Assembly: GCA_017541305.1 (NCBI GenBank)
Contig: JAFXZJ010000016.1
Coordinates: 1-64,000, forward strand
Length of the DNA: 64,000 bases
DNA from: Clostridia bacterium
GTDB taxonomy: Bacteria > Bacillota > Clostridia > Christensenellales > CAG-138
Direction: 5' to 3'
Numbering within the stretch: position 1 is the stretch's first letter; the number at the start of each line of letters is the position of its first letter. Position numbers and translations under genes: made by a program. Below the pieces are notes generated by a model. The model worked only from the letters and a program-made list of their open reading frames with translations. It did not search any database and was not told the origin of the DNA. Shown in pieces: positions 33,168-40,944 of this stretch.

Positions 33168-33197
33168 CTATTCTGCCTACAAACATCTTTCGTTGTC

Positions 33198-33226
33198 TTG
33201 AAAACGAAGGAAGAAAATGCTATATT
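33198..33226 (+). promoter_or_regulatory. Promoter of the Gabija-like operon
   Basis: TTGAAA (33198-33203), 17-bp spacer and TATATT (33221-33226) preceded by TGC, leaving a leader of about 90 bases. Confidence 0.7.
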
Positions 33227-33323
33227 ATTTGGAGCATAGAACCAAGCTGTTTCAATCTCGCTTTGGATCAAGGCGGCATAATTCTGATTGTCCTTAGGAA
33301 TAGGCAAAAGGGAGGCAGAGCAA

Positions 33324-34940
33324 ATGACCATAAAAAAACTTGTTGTTAAGAACTATAAACTGCTTAAGGATAGCGTAATCAAACTAAACCCAAAGATTAA
33401 CATCTTTGTCGGTGATAATGATGCCGGGAAGAGTACGCTCCTTGATGCGCTTTCAATTGCAACTACTGGGAAACTGAACGGAATAGCTTTTGATCGTCAG
33501 CTTAAAGCAAACCTATTCAACAGAGATATACGCGATGAATTCATTGCTGATATGGCACTCGGGCTTAACCCAGCGCCCCCACGAATTATAATTGAAGCGT
33601 ACTTTGATGGCGATCCCATTTACCAGGGAACTGAAAACGAATTATCCGAAGATGCCGCTGGCATTCGTGTGGTAGTTGATATTCTCGACTCAAACACAGA
33701 GGCATATAGGCAAATGTTGTCTGAAAGAAAAGTCAAAGACATTCCGGTCGAGCTTTATGGTGTCACTTACCACTATTTTAGCGGAGCCACCGTTTCTTTC
33801 CGGTTATCCCCCTTTAAATGTATAACCATTGATACAACACGAAAAGAATACGCTGGAATTGTCGATCATTTTGTTTCAGACAGCATCTCTGATAATTTAA
33901 CCGAAGACGAACTGACCAATCTTGCTGTGGCATATAATGCAAGCAGAAGACAATTCCGAGAAAATGATGTGGTTCAAAAGCTTAATGATGCTGTAAAAAC
34001 AAGCACGATAATAAAAGGCCGAACTGTATCTCTTGACTTGCGGGAAGACGATGTCAATGCATGGAAGAAACAAATGTCCATTGTAGTCGATGAAATACCT
34101 TTCGAGCAAATTGGTTTTGGAACGCAAAACAGCATCAAAATAGAACTTGCTCTTAGAAATGCGGATAATCAAGCTAATGTTGTCCTTATGGAAGAGCCAG
34201 AAAACAATCTCTCTTTCTCAAACATGACTCGTCTTGTAAAACATGTTGTACAATCTTCTGATAAGCAGGTTTTTATATCTACCCATAACAGCTATATCGC
34301 CAATAAACTCGATTTGGGTAATGTTATTCTTGTTCGCGATGGACAGGTGCAATCATACGGTGATTTGCCAGCAGAAACAAAGCGTTACTTTACAAAACTG
34401 CCTGGTTATGATACCTTGCGCTTTGCTTTGGCGACAAGAGTTGTTTTAGTAGAAGGGCCAACCGATGATCTGATTATTCAACGCGCTTATAAGGATAAAT
34501 ATGGGCGTCTTCCTTTCGATGATGGGATCGATATCATTTCGGTAGGCTCTTTAGCATTCAAACGTTTTGCAGATATAGCAAATTTAATCGGCAAGGACGT
34601 TGTGATTGTCACCGATAACGACGGAGATATCGACAAAAATATACGAAAAAAGTATGCTGAGTACATCGAACACGACAATTTGCACTTCTACTACGAAGAG
34701 AACGAGCATCTTAACACTATTGAGCCGAGCGTGCTTGCTGTAAACTGCGACGGTGATCAACCTCATATGGCGTTCAAATCCATAATATCCAAAGACGGGT
34801 CTCTTGAGTCCAGAGACTATACAGGAATTCTTGATTTTATGAAAGGGAATAAGGTTGAATGGGCATTCAGAGTTTTTGAGTCTGAAAGCTCTATTTGCTA
34901 CCCCCAGTACATTCAGGATGCCATCAATTTCTTTGAATAA
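33324..34940 (+). CDS. gajA: GajA-like OLD-family nuclease (ABC ATPase plus TOPRIM)
   Basis: A 538-residue protein starting at ATG 33324, eight bases after GGGAGG. The N-terminal ABC/SMC-type ATPase has Walker A GDNDAGKST (G30-T38), Walker B VVLMEEPENN (E290/E291) and the H-loop FISTHNSYIA. The C-terminal TOPRIM nuclease shows VLVEGPTDD (E377) and IVTDNDGD (D431, D433). This is the class 2 OLD plan of GajA, which nicks phage DNA when nucleotides run low and works with a UvrD-like partner. The partner gene overlaps its 3' end. The DNA is AT-richer than its surroundings, consistent with transfer. Confidence 0.9.
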   Translation: MTIKKLVVKNYKLLKDSVIKLNPKINIFVGDNDAGKSTLLDALSIATTGKLNGIAFDRQLKANLFNRDIRDEFIADMALGLNPAPPRIIIEAYFDGDPIYQGTENELSEDAAGIRVVVDILDSNTEAYRQMLSERKVKDIPVELYGVTYHYFSGATVSFRLSPFKCITIDTTRKEYAGIVDHFVSDSISDNLTEDELTNLAVAYNASRRQFRENDVVQKLNDAVKTSTIIKGRTVSLDLREDDVNAWKKQMSIVVDEIPFEQIGFGTQNSIKIELALRNADNQANVVLMEEPENNLSFSNMTRLVKHVVQSSDKQVFISTHNSYIANKLDLGNVILVRDGQVQSYGDLPAETKRYFTKLPGYDTLRFALATRVVLVEGPTDDLIIQRAYKDKYGRLPFDDGIDIISVGSLAFKRFADIANLIGKDVVIVTDNDGDIDKNIRKKYAEYIEHDNLHFYYEENEHLNTIEPSVLAVNCDGDQPHMAFKSIISKDGSLESRDYTGILDFMKGNKVEWAFRVFESESSICYPQYIQDAINFFE

Positions 34941-36060
34941 CATTGCAAAAATGTCGGCCGCGGGCTCAGGCAAGACATATGATATCTGTAATAGTGCACT
35001 GGAACAGGCAAGGTCTGGTAACAGAGTTCTAATAACAACTTATACAAACCGTGGTGCTGAATCTGTACGAAACGAAATACGGCTGCAAAATGACGGGGTT
35101 TTGCATCCCCTTGTTATTGTGAAAACATGGTATGTCTTCATGCTGTCAGAATTGATAAAACCATATCAAAGATACTTAACACAAAGAGTTGGGGGAGTTA
35201 AGGGATTTGATTATTCACAGTCATACGGCTACATAAATTATGCAAAGGCTGGTACCATCAGAAGGTATCTTACTGATTCTAAAAACGTGCGTTCTAACGA
35301 AGGAGCATCCTTGGCGTGCTTGCTGAATTCACTAAGTAACGGTAAGGTTATTACCCGATTGGAGATGGTCTATTCCACCATTTTCTTTGATGAAATACAG
35401 GATATGGTTGGAGATGATTTAGAAATTATCCGTTTGCTTATCAACTCCTCAATTGGAGTTGTGTTTTGTGGAGATAACAAGCAGGCAACATTTAGTACAC
35501 ATAACACAAAGAAAAACAAAGGAAAGACTGGGAAAAACATTTGGCAGTTCTTCTCTGAGATGGAAAAGAATGGTTCTGTCATAGTTGAAAGAAACCTTTC
35601 GAGTCGAAGATTCAACCAACAAATATGTTGCTTTGCAAACAGCATATTCCCTGTTGGAGAGCCCATAACTACTATTATGACAGACCAAACAGACCATGAT
35701 GGTGTTTTCCTTATTGCAGTCTCTGATGTATCTGCTTATCTCGCTGCTTACTCCCCTCAAGTTTTGCGGTATGATAAAACATTTGATAACTATGGACGAT
35801 TTGCTGTGAACTTCGGGGCTTGCAAGGGTGAAACCTATGAACGAGTTTTAATTGTCCCAAATGGCCCGCTTACGGATTTCGTAATGAAAGGAACAGTCCT
35901 TTCCTCTCCCGAAAAATACTATGTTGCTGTCACTAGACCCAAATACAGTATTGCTATTGCTTTTAAGAAATTACCTAAGGCATTGAACGGCTACGAGGAA
36001 ACTATGATTGCATGTGGAAACACATCAATTCGTGCGCTAAAATATATCATCTCTGATTAA
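34918..36060 (+). CDS. gajB: GajB-like UvrD/Rep-family helicase
   Basis: A 380-residue superfamily 1 helicase, ATG 34918 overlapping gajA by 23 bases. Motifs in order: Walker A SAAGSGKT (K19), motif Ia ITTYTNRGAESVR, Walker B FFDEIQDM, motif III FCGDNKQATF, a motif V-like GACKGETYERVLIV and motif VI YYVAVTRP. It is smaller than typical UvrD and than the described GajB (about 490), with reduced 1B/2B insertions. In Gabija, GajB binds DNA ends and activates GajA. Context with an OLD nuclease is the main support for this role. Confidence 0.87.
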   Translation: MPSISLNNIAKMSAAGSGKTYDICNSALEQARSGNRVLITTYTNRGAESVRNEIRLQNDGVLHPLVIVKTWYVFMLSELIKPYQRYLTQRVGGVKGFDYSQSYGYINYAKAGTIRRYLTDSKNVRSNEGASLACLLNSLSNGKVITRLEMVYSTIFFDEIQDMVGDDLEIIRLLINSSIGVVFCGDNKQATFSTHNTKKNKGKTGKNIWQFFSEMEKNGSVIVERNLSSRRFNQQICCFANSIFPVGEPITTIMTDQTDHDGVFLIAVSDVSAYLAAYSPQVLRYDKTFDNYGRFAVNFGACKGETYERVLIVPNGPLTDFVMKGTVLSSPEKYYVAVTRPKYSIAIAFKKLPKALNGYEETMIACGNTSIRALKYIISD

Positions 36061-36081
36061 AACAAGAAAGGAAATGAAAAA

Positions 36082-37455
36082 ATGTCAATTAAAGACCTGC
36101 TGGAAACTCACATAGTTGTGCTTGACACTAATGTTCTGTTGAATACATATAGGTACTCACCAGAGTTTTCGGAGTTCGCATTGGAATGCATAAAAGCTGT
36201 AGCAGAACATGTAGTCCTTCCTGCAACGGTATTTTTAGAGTATTCACGTCACCACCGTTCTGCTTTCGCGGAAATGGAAAAGCGCTTTCTAACAACTGTA
36301 GACGAGCCGAAAAAGCAAATTAACAATGCAAAAACCAAAATACTTGGTTCCTGCGCAAACCTTACAAGGCTTCAGTATCCCGATGTGGATTTCCTGAAAA
36401 GCTCTTTGAGTGAAAAAATGGATGCTGTTTTGAAAGTGCTGGAAAACTATTATGAAGATCATACCTCGATTGATTTGACACAGCATTATTGGAACGGTAC
36501 CGATCGCCTTAACCAACTTGTTATTTCCTTATCAGTAATGCAACCACTCACACACGATGAGATTTACACGTGGTGTGATGAAGGAGAGAAGAGATATAAA
36601 AAACAGACTCCCCCAGGTTATAAAGATGCAAAAAAAGATGGAGTGCGCAAATATAGCGACTTATTTATCTGGAAAGAAATCTTGAGATATGCTAGGGCTG
36701 AAAGAAAAGACGTTATTTTTGTTACCGACGATGTAAAGGAGGACTGGTGGGAGATAAACGGAAACGGGTCATGCTTCCATTCACAGCTATTGGACGAGTT
36801 CAAGAAAACGGGGAAGCAGATTGTTCCGATGAAATGCAGCGCTTTCTTTTCTGACGTTTCATTGGCGTTCTCAATTGCGAAAACTGATACAGTAGAACTT
36901 GCTTTGACAATGACTGATGCAGATTATTGTGATAGAATAGCGGATCGGGTATTTGATAAAGTTGTAGTCGATCTGATGTATAATTCCGAAGACTATATAA
37001 TTCAAGATTCTGCCCATATTGGAACCGAGGGGATAGATGAATGTGACATTACCTATCACGAGTTTGTTTCGGCTCACCGTGTTGATCGGGAAGAATATAT
37101 GATTATCTATGAGTTCATATTCATGGTTAGGATAGAAGGTGTCTCTTATGATTATTGGGGACGTGACGATGATACCAAAGAGGTAATTTGCTCGGAGGGA
37201 AGAGATCATGTTTTTGAAGGCCCAATTTTCGTTACAGTCGAACGGCAGGTAGAATCCTTTTATGATTTTGAAGATGATGACAGTTTTGAAGCAGCAAAGA
37301 TAGCAAGAGGAGAAATCAAAGAGCTTTCTTATTCAGACAGGCTTCCGGACCCCGGAGAATACGGTTACTGTCCGAACTGCGGCGATCCGCTAACGGAAAG
37401 CAACTATGCCGGAAACGGTTTCTGCATCAATTGCACAAGGAAATATGATTTTTAA
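36082..37455 (+). CDS. PIN_8-like nuclease with C-terminal zinc ribbon, third gene of the defence operon
   Basis: A 457-residue protein 21 bases after gajB. The N-terminal PIN domain (about 1-235) has four acidic sites expected for metal-dependent RNA or DNA cleavage: D15 in VVLDTNVLLN, E53 in FLEYSRH, D193 in YSDLFIW and D216/D217 in VIFVTDDVKEDWW, the last a hallmark of PIN_8-like domains. A middle region (about 265-420) with acidic, aromatic beta segments is unknown. The end is a zinc ribbon, CPNC followed by CINC. It could be an effector or regulator of the GajA/GajB pair. No antitoxin is adjacent. Confidence 0.82.
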   Translation: MSIKDLLETHIVVLDTNVLLNTYRYSPEFSEFALECIKAVAEHVVLPATVFLEYSRHHRSAFAEMEKRFLTTVDEPKKQINNAKTKILGSCANLTRLQYPDVDFLKSSLSEKMDAVLKVLENYYEDHTSIDLTQHYWNGTDRLNQLVISLSVMQPLTHDEIYTWCDEGEKRYKKQTPPGYKDAKKDGVRKYSDLFIWKEILRYARAERKDVIFVTDDVKEDWWEINGNGSCFHSQLLDEFKKTGKQIVPMKCSAFFSDVSLAFSIAKTDTVELALTMTDADYCDRIADRVFDKVVVDLMYNSEDYIIQDSAHIGTEGIDECDITYHEFVSAHRVDREEYMIIYEFIFMVRIEGVSYDYWGRDDDTKEVICSEGRDHVFEGPIFVTVERQVESFYDFEDDDSFEAAKIARGEIKELSYSDRLPDPGEYGYCPNCGDPLTESNYAGNGFCINCTRKYDF

Positions 37456-37492
37456 AAAAGCTCCACATTGAAACTTGGACTATAATAGAATA

Positions 37493-37536
37493 AGGGCGTT
37501 GCATTAGGATAAAGCTAACTCGCAACGCCCTTTTTT
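37493..37536 (+). terminator. Terminator of the defence operon
   Basis: The stem GGGCGTTGC / GCAACGCCC (37494-37502, 37522-37530) with a 19-base loop is followed by TTTTTT. Confidence 0.88.
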
Positions 37537-37631
37537 ACTATGATCGTCACACTCGTGCGAATTGTACCGTGTATAATCCGCCGGAGTATGATACAATCCC
37601 ATTGTAAAGAAAAGCGGATGGAGGCGCTGAG

Positions 37632-38090
37632 TTGGACTTCGGCAGAAAAATAGCGGACGCGAGGGTAAAAGCGAATATCACTCAGCAGGAGCTTGCGGAT
37701 AAGCTCTTTGTTTCGCGCGAGCTGATCTCCAAATGGGAGAACGGCCTGCGCCGTCCGAACTACGGAACTTTCCTGCAAATCGCCGACGCGCTGTCCGTCC
37801 CCGTGGAGTCGTTGATTTTGCGAGAGGATTGCGTCTTTGAGGAGCTCGAAGCCTGCGTTCCTCCGGAGTGCGGGATTGCACGTGAGCGGCTGTCCCGGTT
37901 GATCGGTCGCTTTGCCGAGGGGCTCCCGCAGCCGGACGCGGGGATGTTCATCCGAAGATACTACCTGCTGAACTCGAACGCGGAGATAGCCAGATTCTAC
38001 GGCATAAGCGAAAACAGAGTGCGAAGCAGACTATCCAGAACGGTCCAAAAGCTCAAAAAATACTTGAAGGAGGAATGCAAAAATGGATGA
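37632..38090 (+). CDS. XRE helix-turn-helix fused to sigma region 4
   Basis: A 152-residue regulator starting at TTG 37632, seven bases after GGAGG (37620-37624). Residues about 3-60 are a Cro/C1-type helix-turn-helix (ITQQELADKLFVSRELISKW). Residues about 85-148 look like sigma-70 region 4 (AGMFIRRYYLLNSNAEIARF, then a recognition helix NRVRSRLSRTVQKLKKYL). Region 2, which opens the -10, is missing, so it cannot act as a normal sigma factor. Its stop overlaps the RsgI-like gene by 8 bases, which takes the place of a sigma/anti-sigma pair. Confidence 0.83.
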   Translation: MDFGRKIADARVKANITQQELADKLFVSRELISKWENGLRRPNYGTFLQIADALSVPVESLILREDCVFEELEACVPPECGIARERLSRLIGRFAEGLPQPDAGMFIRRYYLLNSNAEIARFYGISENRVRSRLSRTVQKLKKYLKEECKNG

Positions 38091-39363
38091 GCACAGAATG
38101 TTTGACGCGATAGCCGATATCGACGAACACATTATAGATAAATGCCTGACGGTTGACAAGAACGTAAAGAACAGAACAAAGAGCAGCCGCTCCGTTTCCG
38201 GTAAACGACCTATCCCTTGGTACGCCTATGTCGCCGCTGCGCTGGCGCTTGTATTCCTCGGCGGAGTCATAAATACGGTCGGGACAAAGCTCCTTCAAAA
38301 GACCGTCAGCAACACCGTATCCCTTGATGTGAACCCATCCATCGAGATAAAGCTCAATCGGAATGAACGCGTCGTCGCCGTGGTGCCCCTCAACGGGGGC
38401 GCCGAAAAGGTCGTCGGCTCAATGGATTTTTCGGGAGTGCCGCTCGATCTTGCCGTAAATGCGCTGATCGGCTCCATGGTGCGGAACGGGTACCTCAATG
38501 AGTTCGCCAATTCCGTGCTCGTCACGGTCGACGACAAGGACGACGCGAAGGCCGAAGAGCTGACGCGCAGGCTCGTTTCCGTAATAGACGAGGCCATGAT
38601 CCCGCAGGGAGGCGGAGCCGTTATAGGCATGACCGCCGTGCATGACGCGGAGCTTGAAAAGCTTGCGGACAGGTACGGGATAACGCTCGGAAAGGCGATG
38701 CTGATCAGCAAGGTCGCCGAGCACATCCCTTATTACAGCTTCGACGAGCTCGTTATGCTGAACATTTCGGAACTCAATATGCTCCTCGATCCCAAGGCCG
38801 CGGACGTGACGCACATCGGCACGCCCAAGACCAGCATCATATCCTCCGCCGAAGCCGTCGCCAAGGCGCTCGATGCGGCGGGCTATAAGGATGCGTTCCT
38901 TGTCCCCGTCAGCGGGAAATACGTCACGCCCGCCGTCGACGCCTACCGTGTGGATTCACGCGAGCCCGATACTGCATTCGAGCTGATCTCCGATCTCTGT
39001 ATCGAAAACGGAGAGTTCGTCTACTGGGTGGAGTTCCGCGACGGAGATATGAAATACGATATCCGCGTGAACGCCGGTGGGAGCGGCGCCGAAGTCTTCA
39101 AATGTCCCGTTTGGAGCTCGTATTACGGGCTCACGCCGAGCCACCGCTCGCGGCTCGTTTCGGAAAACGTTGCCGTAAACGCCGTGCTCAAAGGGATCGG
39201 AGCTTCGGCTTCCGATATCGAAGCGCTGACTATACGCATCGAATCGACGGGCAGCGGGGACGGCGCAGTCACCGCCTACACGATGGAATTCCGCTATGCG
39301 GGCTCCCTTTGGACGGCTCAGGTCAACGCCGAAACGGGAGAAGTCATAAGCATTACCGATTAA
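38083..39363 (+). CDS. RsgI-like transmembrane anti-sigma protein with PepSY-like end
   Basis: A 426-residue single-pass protein. The cytoplasmic N-terminus has MDEHRMFDAIADIDEHII, shared with two other anti-sigma-like proteins of this window. After the membrane helix (about 45-65, AYVAAALALVFLGGVINTVG) comes SLDVNPSIEIKLNRNERVV, the periplasmic signature of RsgI proteins; known RsgI proteins self-cleave at the Asn-Pro bond of this motif. The C-terminal ~150 residues hold PepSY-like beta-alpha repeats ending WTAQVNAETGEVISITD, in place of a carbohydrate-binding module. It probably passes an outside signal to the XRE-sigma4 protein. Confidence 0.82.
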   Translation: MDEHRMFDAIADIDEHIIDKCLTVDKNVKNRTKSSRSVSGKRPIPWYAYVAAALALVFLGGVINTVGTKLLQKTVSNTVSLDVNPSIEIKLNRNERVVAVVPLNGGAEKVVGSMDFSGVPLDLAVNALIGSMVRNGYLNEFANSVLVTVDDKDDAKAEELTRRLVSVIDEAMIPQGGGAVIGMTAVHDAELEKLADRYGITLGKAMLISKVAEHIPYYSFDELVMLNISELNMLLDPKAADVTHIGTPKTSIISSAEAVAKALDAAGYKDAFLVPVSGKYVTPAVDAYRVDSREPDTAFELISDLCIENGEFVYWVEFRDGDMKYDIRVNAGGSGAEVFKCPVWSSYYGLTPSHRSRLVSENVAVNAVLKGIGASASDIEALTIRIESTGSGDGAVTAYTMEFRYAGSLWTAQVNAETGEVISITD

Positions 39364-39374
39364 CTGAATTGCAT

Positions 39375-39430
39375 TAAAAGCCACCTCATCCGGCGCTGCG
39401 CGCCACCTTCCCCTCGAGGGGAAGGCAGAG
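39375..39430. repeat. Small intergenic CCTTCCCC/GGGGAAGG repeat
   Basis: CCACCTCATCCGGC followed by the palindrome CCTTCCCCTCGAGGGGAAGG. It belongs to the same dispersed family as the copies at 56232-56450 and 56725-56785. Confidence 0.7.
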
Positions 39431-39444
39431 AAAGGAGATTTGCC

Positions 39445-40944
39445 ATGAAAAAGTTTGTTATCATATTCCTTTGCGCCGTTATGCTGTGCCTCTCGGCCTG
39501 TCAGCCGACGCCGGAAAAGCCTCCGGTGATCTCGGGCAACGACGATCATCTGAATGAAGCCATCAACGCCACGCCTCTGCCGACGGACGTTGTCCGCGAG
39601 GATCCGGATCACAAGACGGACAGCTTCGTTTGCTTAGACGCTCACGTGACGGTGAATGTCGACGCGGAAATAGTCAAGCCCGAAACGAACGTGTTCCCCG
39701 TCTACCGCGCCGAGGCTTCTCCGATAGCAGACGGCTTCGGAAGGCAGATCGCCGAGGGCGTACATCCCGATGTGGAGTTTTATCAGAAAAGAGGCGCTGT
39801 TTCGGTCGAGGAGCTTGAGGCGAGGCTCGAGCAGTACCGCGCTTTCATATCCGATTGGGACAGCCTTGTAAGCTATTATGTGGAGCAGGGATGTTCACAG
39901 GAGGAAGCCGAGGAAACAGCCGCCGAAGTGAAGGCGGATTATGAAAACAATATCATACCCCAAGCGCAGAGGCTCATAAACGAAGCAAGGGAGAATCCTA
40001 TTAGCTCCGATCCCATTCCCGCTGATTTCATGCTCCAACTGCCTTCGTTTTTCAACCCGGCCAGATGGGACCGCGACGCGTACGAACGTCTTTCGATCGC
40101 CTTCGGCACAGACCGAAACGGAAAAAGAATAAGGATAGCAGAAACATATTCTTTGGATGAGTTTGACCATTCGGTCCATACTTCCATTCTGACTTACACG
40201 TACGGGGATAAGTTCTGGGGAGATACCGATGACTTTGCGTGGCCGCCGCTCACCTGCACTGCCGATGAAGCCCGCGAGATGGCCGAAGACTTTGTTAAAA
40301 AGTCAGGCTTCGATGATTACGTACTTTACAGGATCACTCCGCGCTATAACAGCACGTGGCTGCCCGGGAAGGTACACGAATGGTACAGCTCCGAGCCCGG
40401 CGACAAGCCCTTGGGATATAATTTCTACTTCTGCAAGGCGATAAACGGCGTGCCCATCGTGAAGTCCGGCATCGTGAACGAGTACGCCCGCGTTCAGGAT
40501 GACGCCCATCTGACTGTAATTGTTACGAACGACGGGGTCAGTTACGCCTTTATGAAGAACTCATGGGAGTTGGGGACGGTCGAGAACGAGAACGTTTCCA
40601 TGCTGAGCTTTGACGAGGCATACGAAAACTTCTGCCGTCAGGCAAAGGTCGAATACACAGTTGAGAATTTCAAGGGGGAAGGTGTAAAGAAGGGGACGGT
40701 GGAGTTAAGAATCAAAAGGATACAGCTTGTCTACTGTGCCATACAGTCGGTCGGGGGCGGCTATACCGTGGTGCCCGCGTGGATGTTCTGCGGGGAGGAG
40801 CTCGTAGACGGCGATCTCTATCCGAATGTAACCGGTTACACCGACGATCTGTTCGACGCATCAAGATTTATGATGATCAACGCGATAGACGGCTCGAGGA
40901 TATCGGGCAGATCCTCAAATGGCTGGGGCGAGGATATTCTGTAA
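39445..40944 (+). CDS. DUF6034-like lipoprotein
   Basis: A 499-residue lipoprotein with a signal peptide ending MLCLSACQPTPEKPP, which is the usual N-terminus of the DUF6034 family in Clostridia. The body is a large alpha/beta domain with no known activity: a helical segment with many acidic residues (about 125-175) and a C-terminal half rich in Tyr and Trp. It lies behind the RsgI-like gene and its stop shares one base with the start of the ABC permease (TAATG), so it is probably the surface component of that transporter. Confidence 0.78.
   Translation: MKKFVIIFLCAVMLCLSACQPTPEKPPVISGNDDHLNEAINATPLPTDVVREDPDHKTDSFVCLDAHVTVNVDAEIVKPETNVFPVYRAEASPIADGFGRQIAEGVHPDVEFYQKRGAVSVEELEARLEQYRAFISDWDSLVSYYVEQGCSQEEAEETAAEVKADYENNIIPQAQRLINEARENPISSDPIPADFMLQLPSFFNPARWDRDAYERLSIAFGTDRNGKRIRIAETYSLDEFDHSVHTSILTYTYGDKFWGDTDDFAWPPLTCTADEAREMAEDFVKKSGFDDYVLYRITPRYNSTWLPGKVHEWYSSEPGDKPLGYNFYFCKAINGVPIVKSGIVNEYARVQDDAHLTVIVTNDGVSYAFMKNSWELGTVENENVSMLSFDEAYENFCRQAKVEYTVENFKGEGVKKGTVELRIKRIQLVYCAIQSVGGGYTVVPAWMFCGEELVDGDLYPNVTGYTDDLFDASRFMMINAIDGSRISGRSSNGWGEDIL

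Noticed and set aside
33324..36060. PARIS or a stand-alone OLD nuclease as alternative for the ATPase/TOPRIM gene
   Set aside because: PARIS has the ATPase and TOPRIM parts in two proteins; here they are fused and paired with a UvrD-like helicase, which fits Gabija better.
37632..38090. Ordinary sigma-I factor before the RsgI-like gene
   Set aside because: Region 2 is missing and the N-terminal half is a clear XRE helix-turn-helix.
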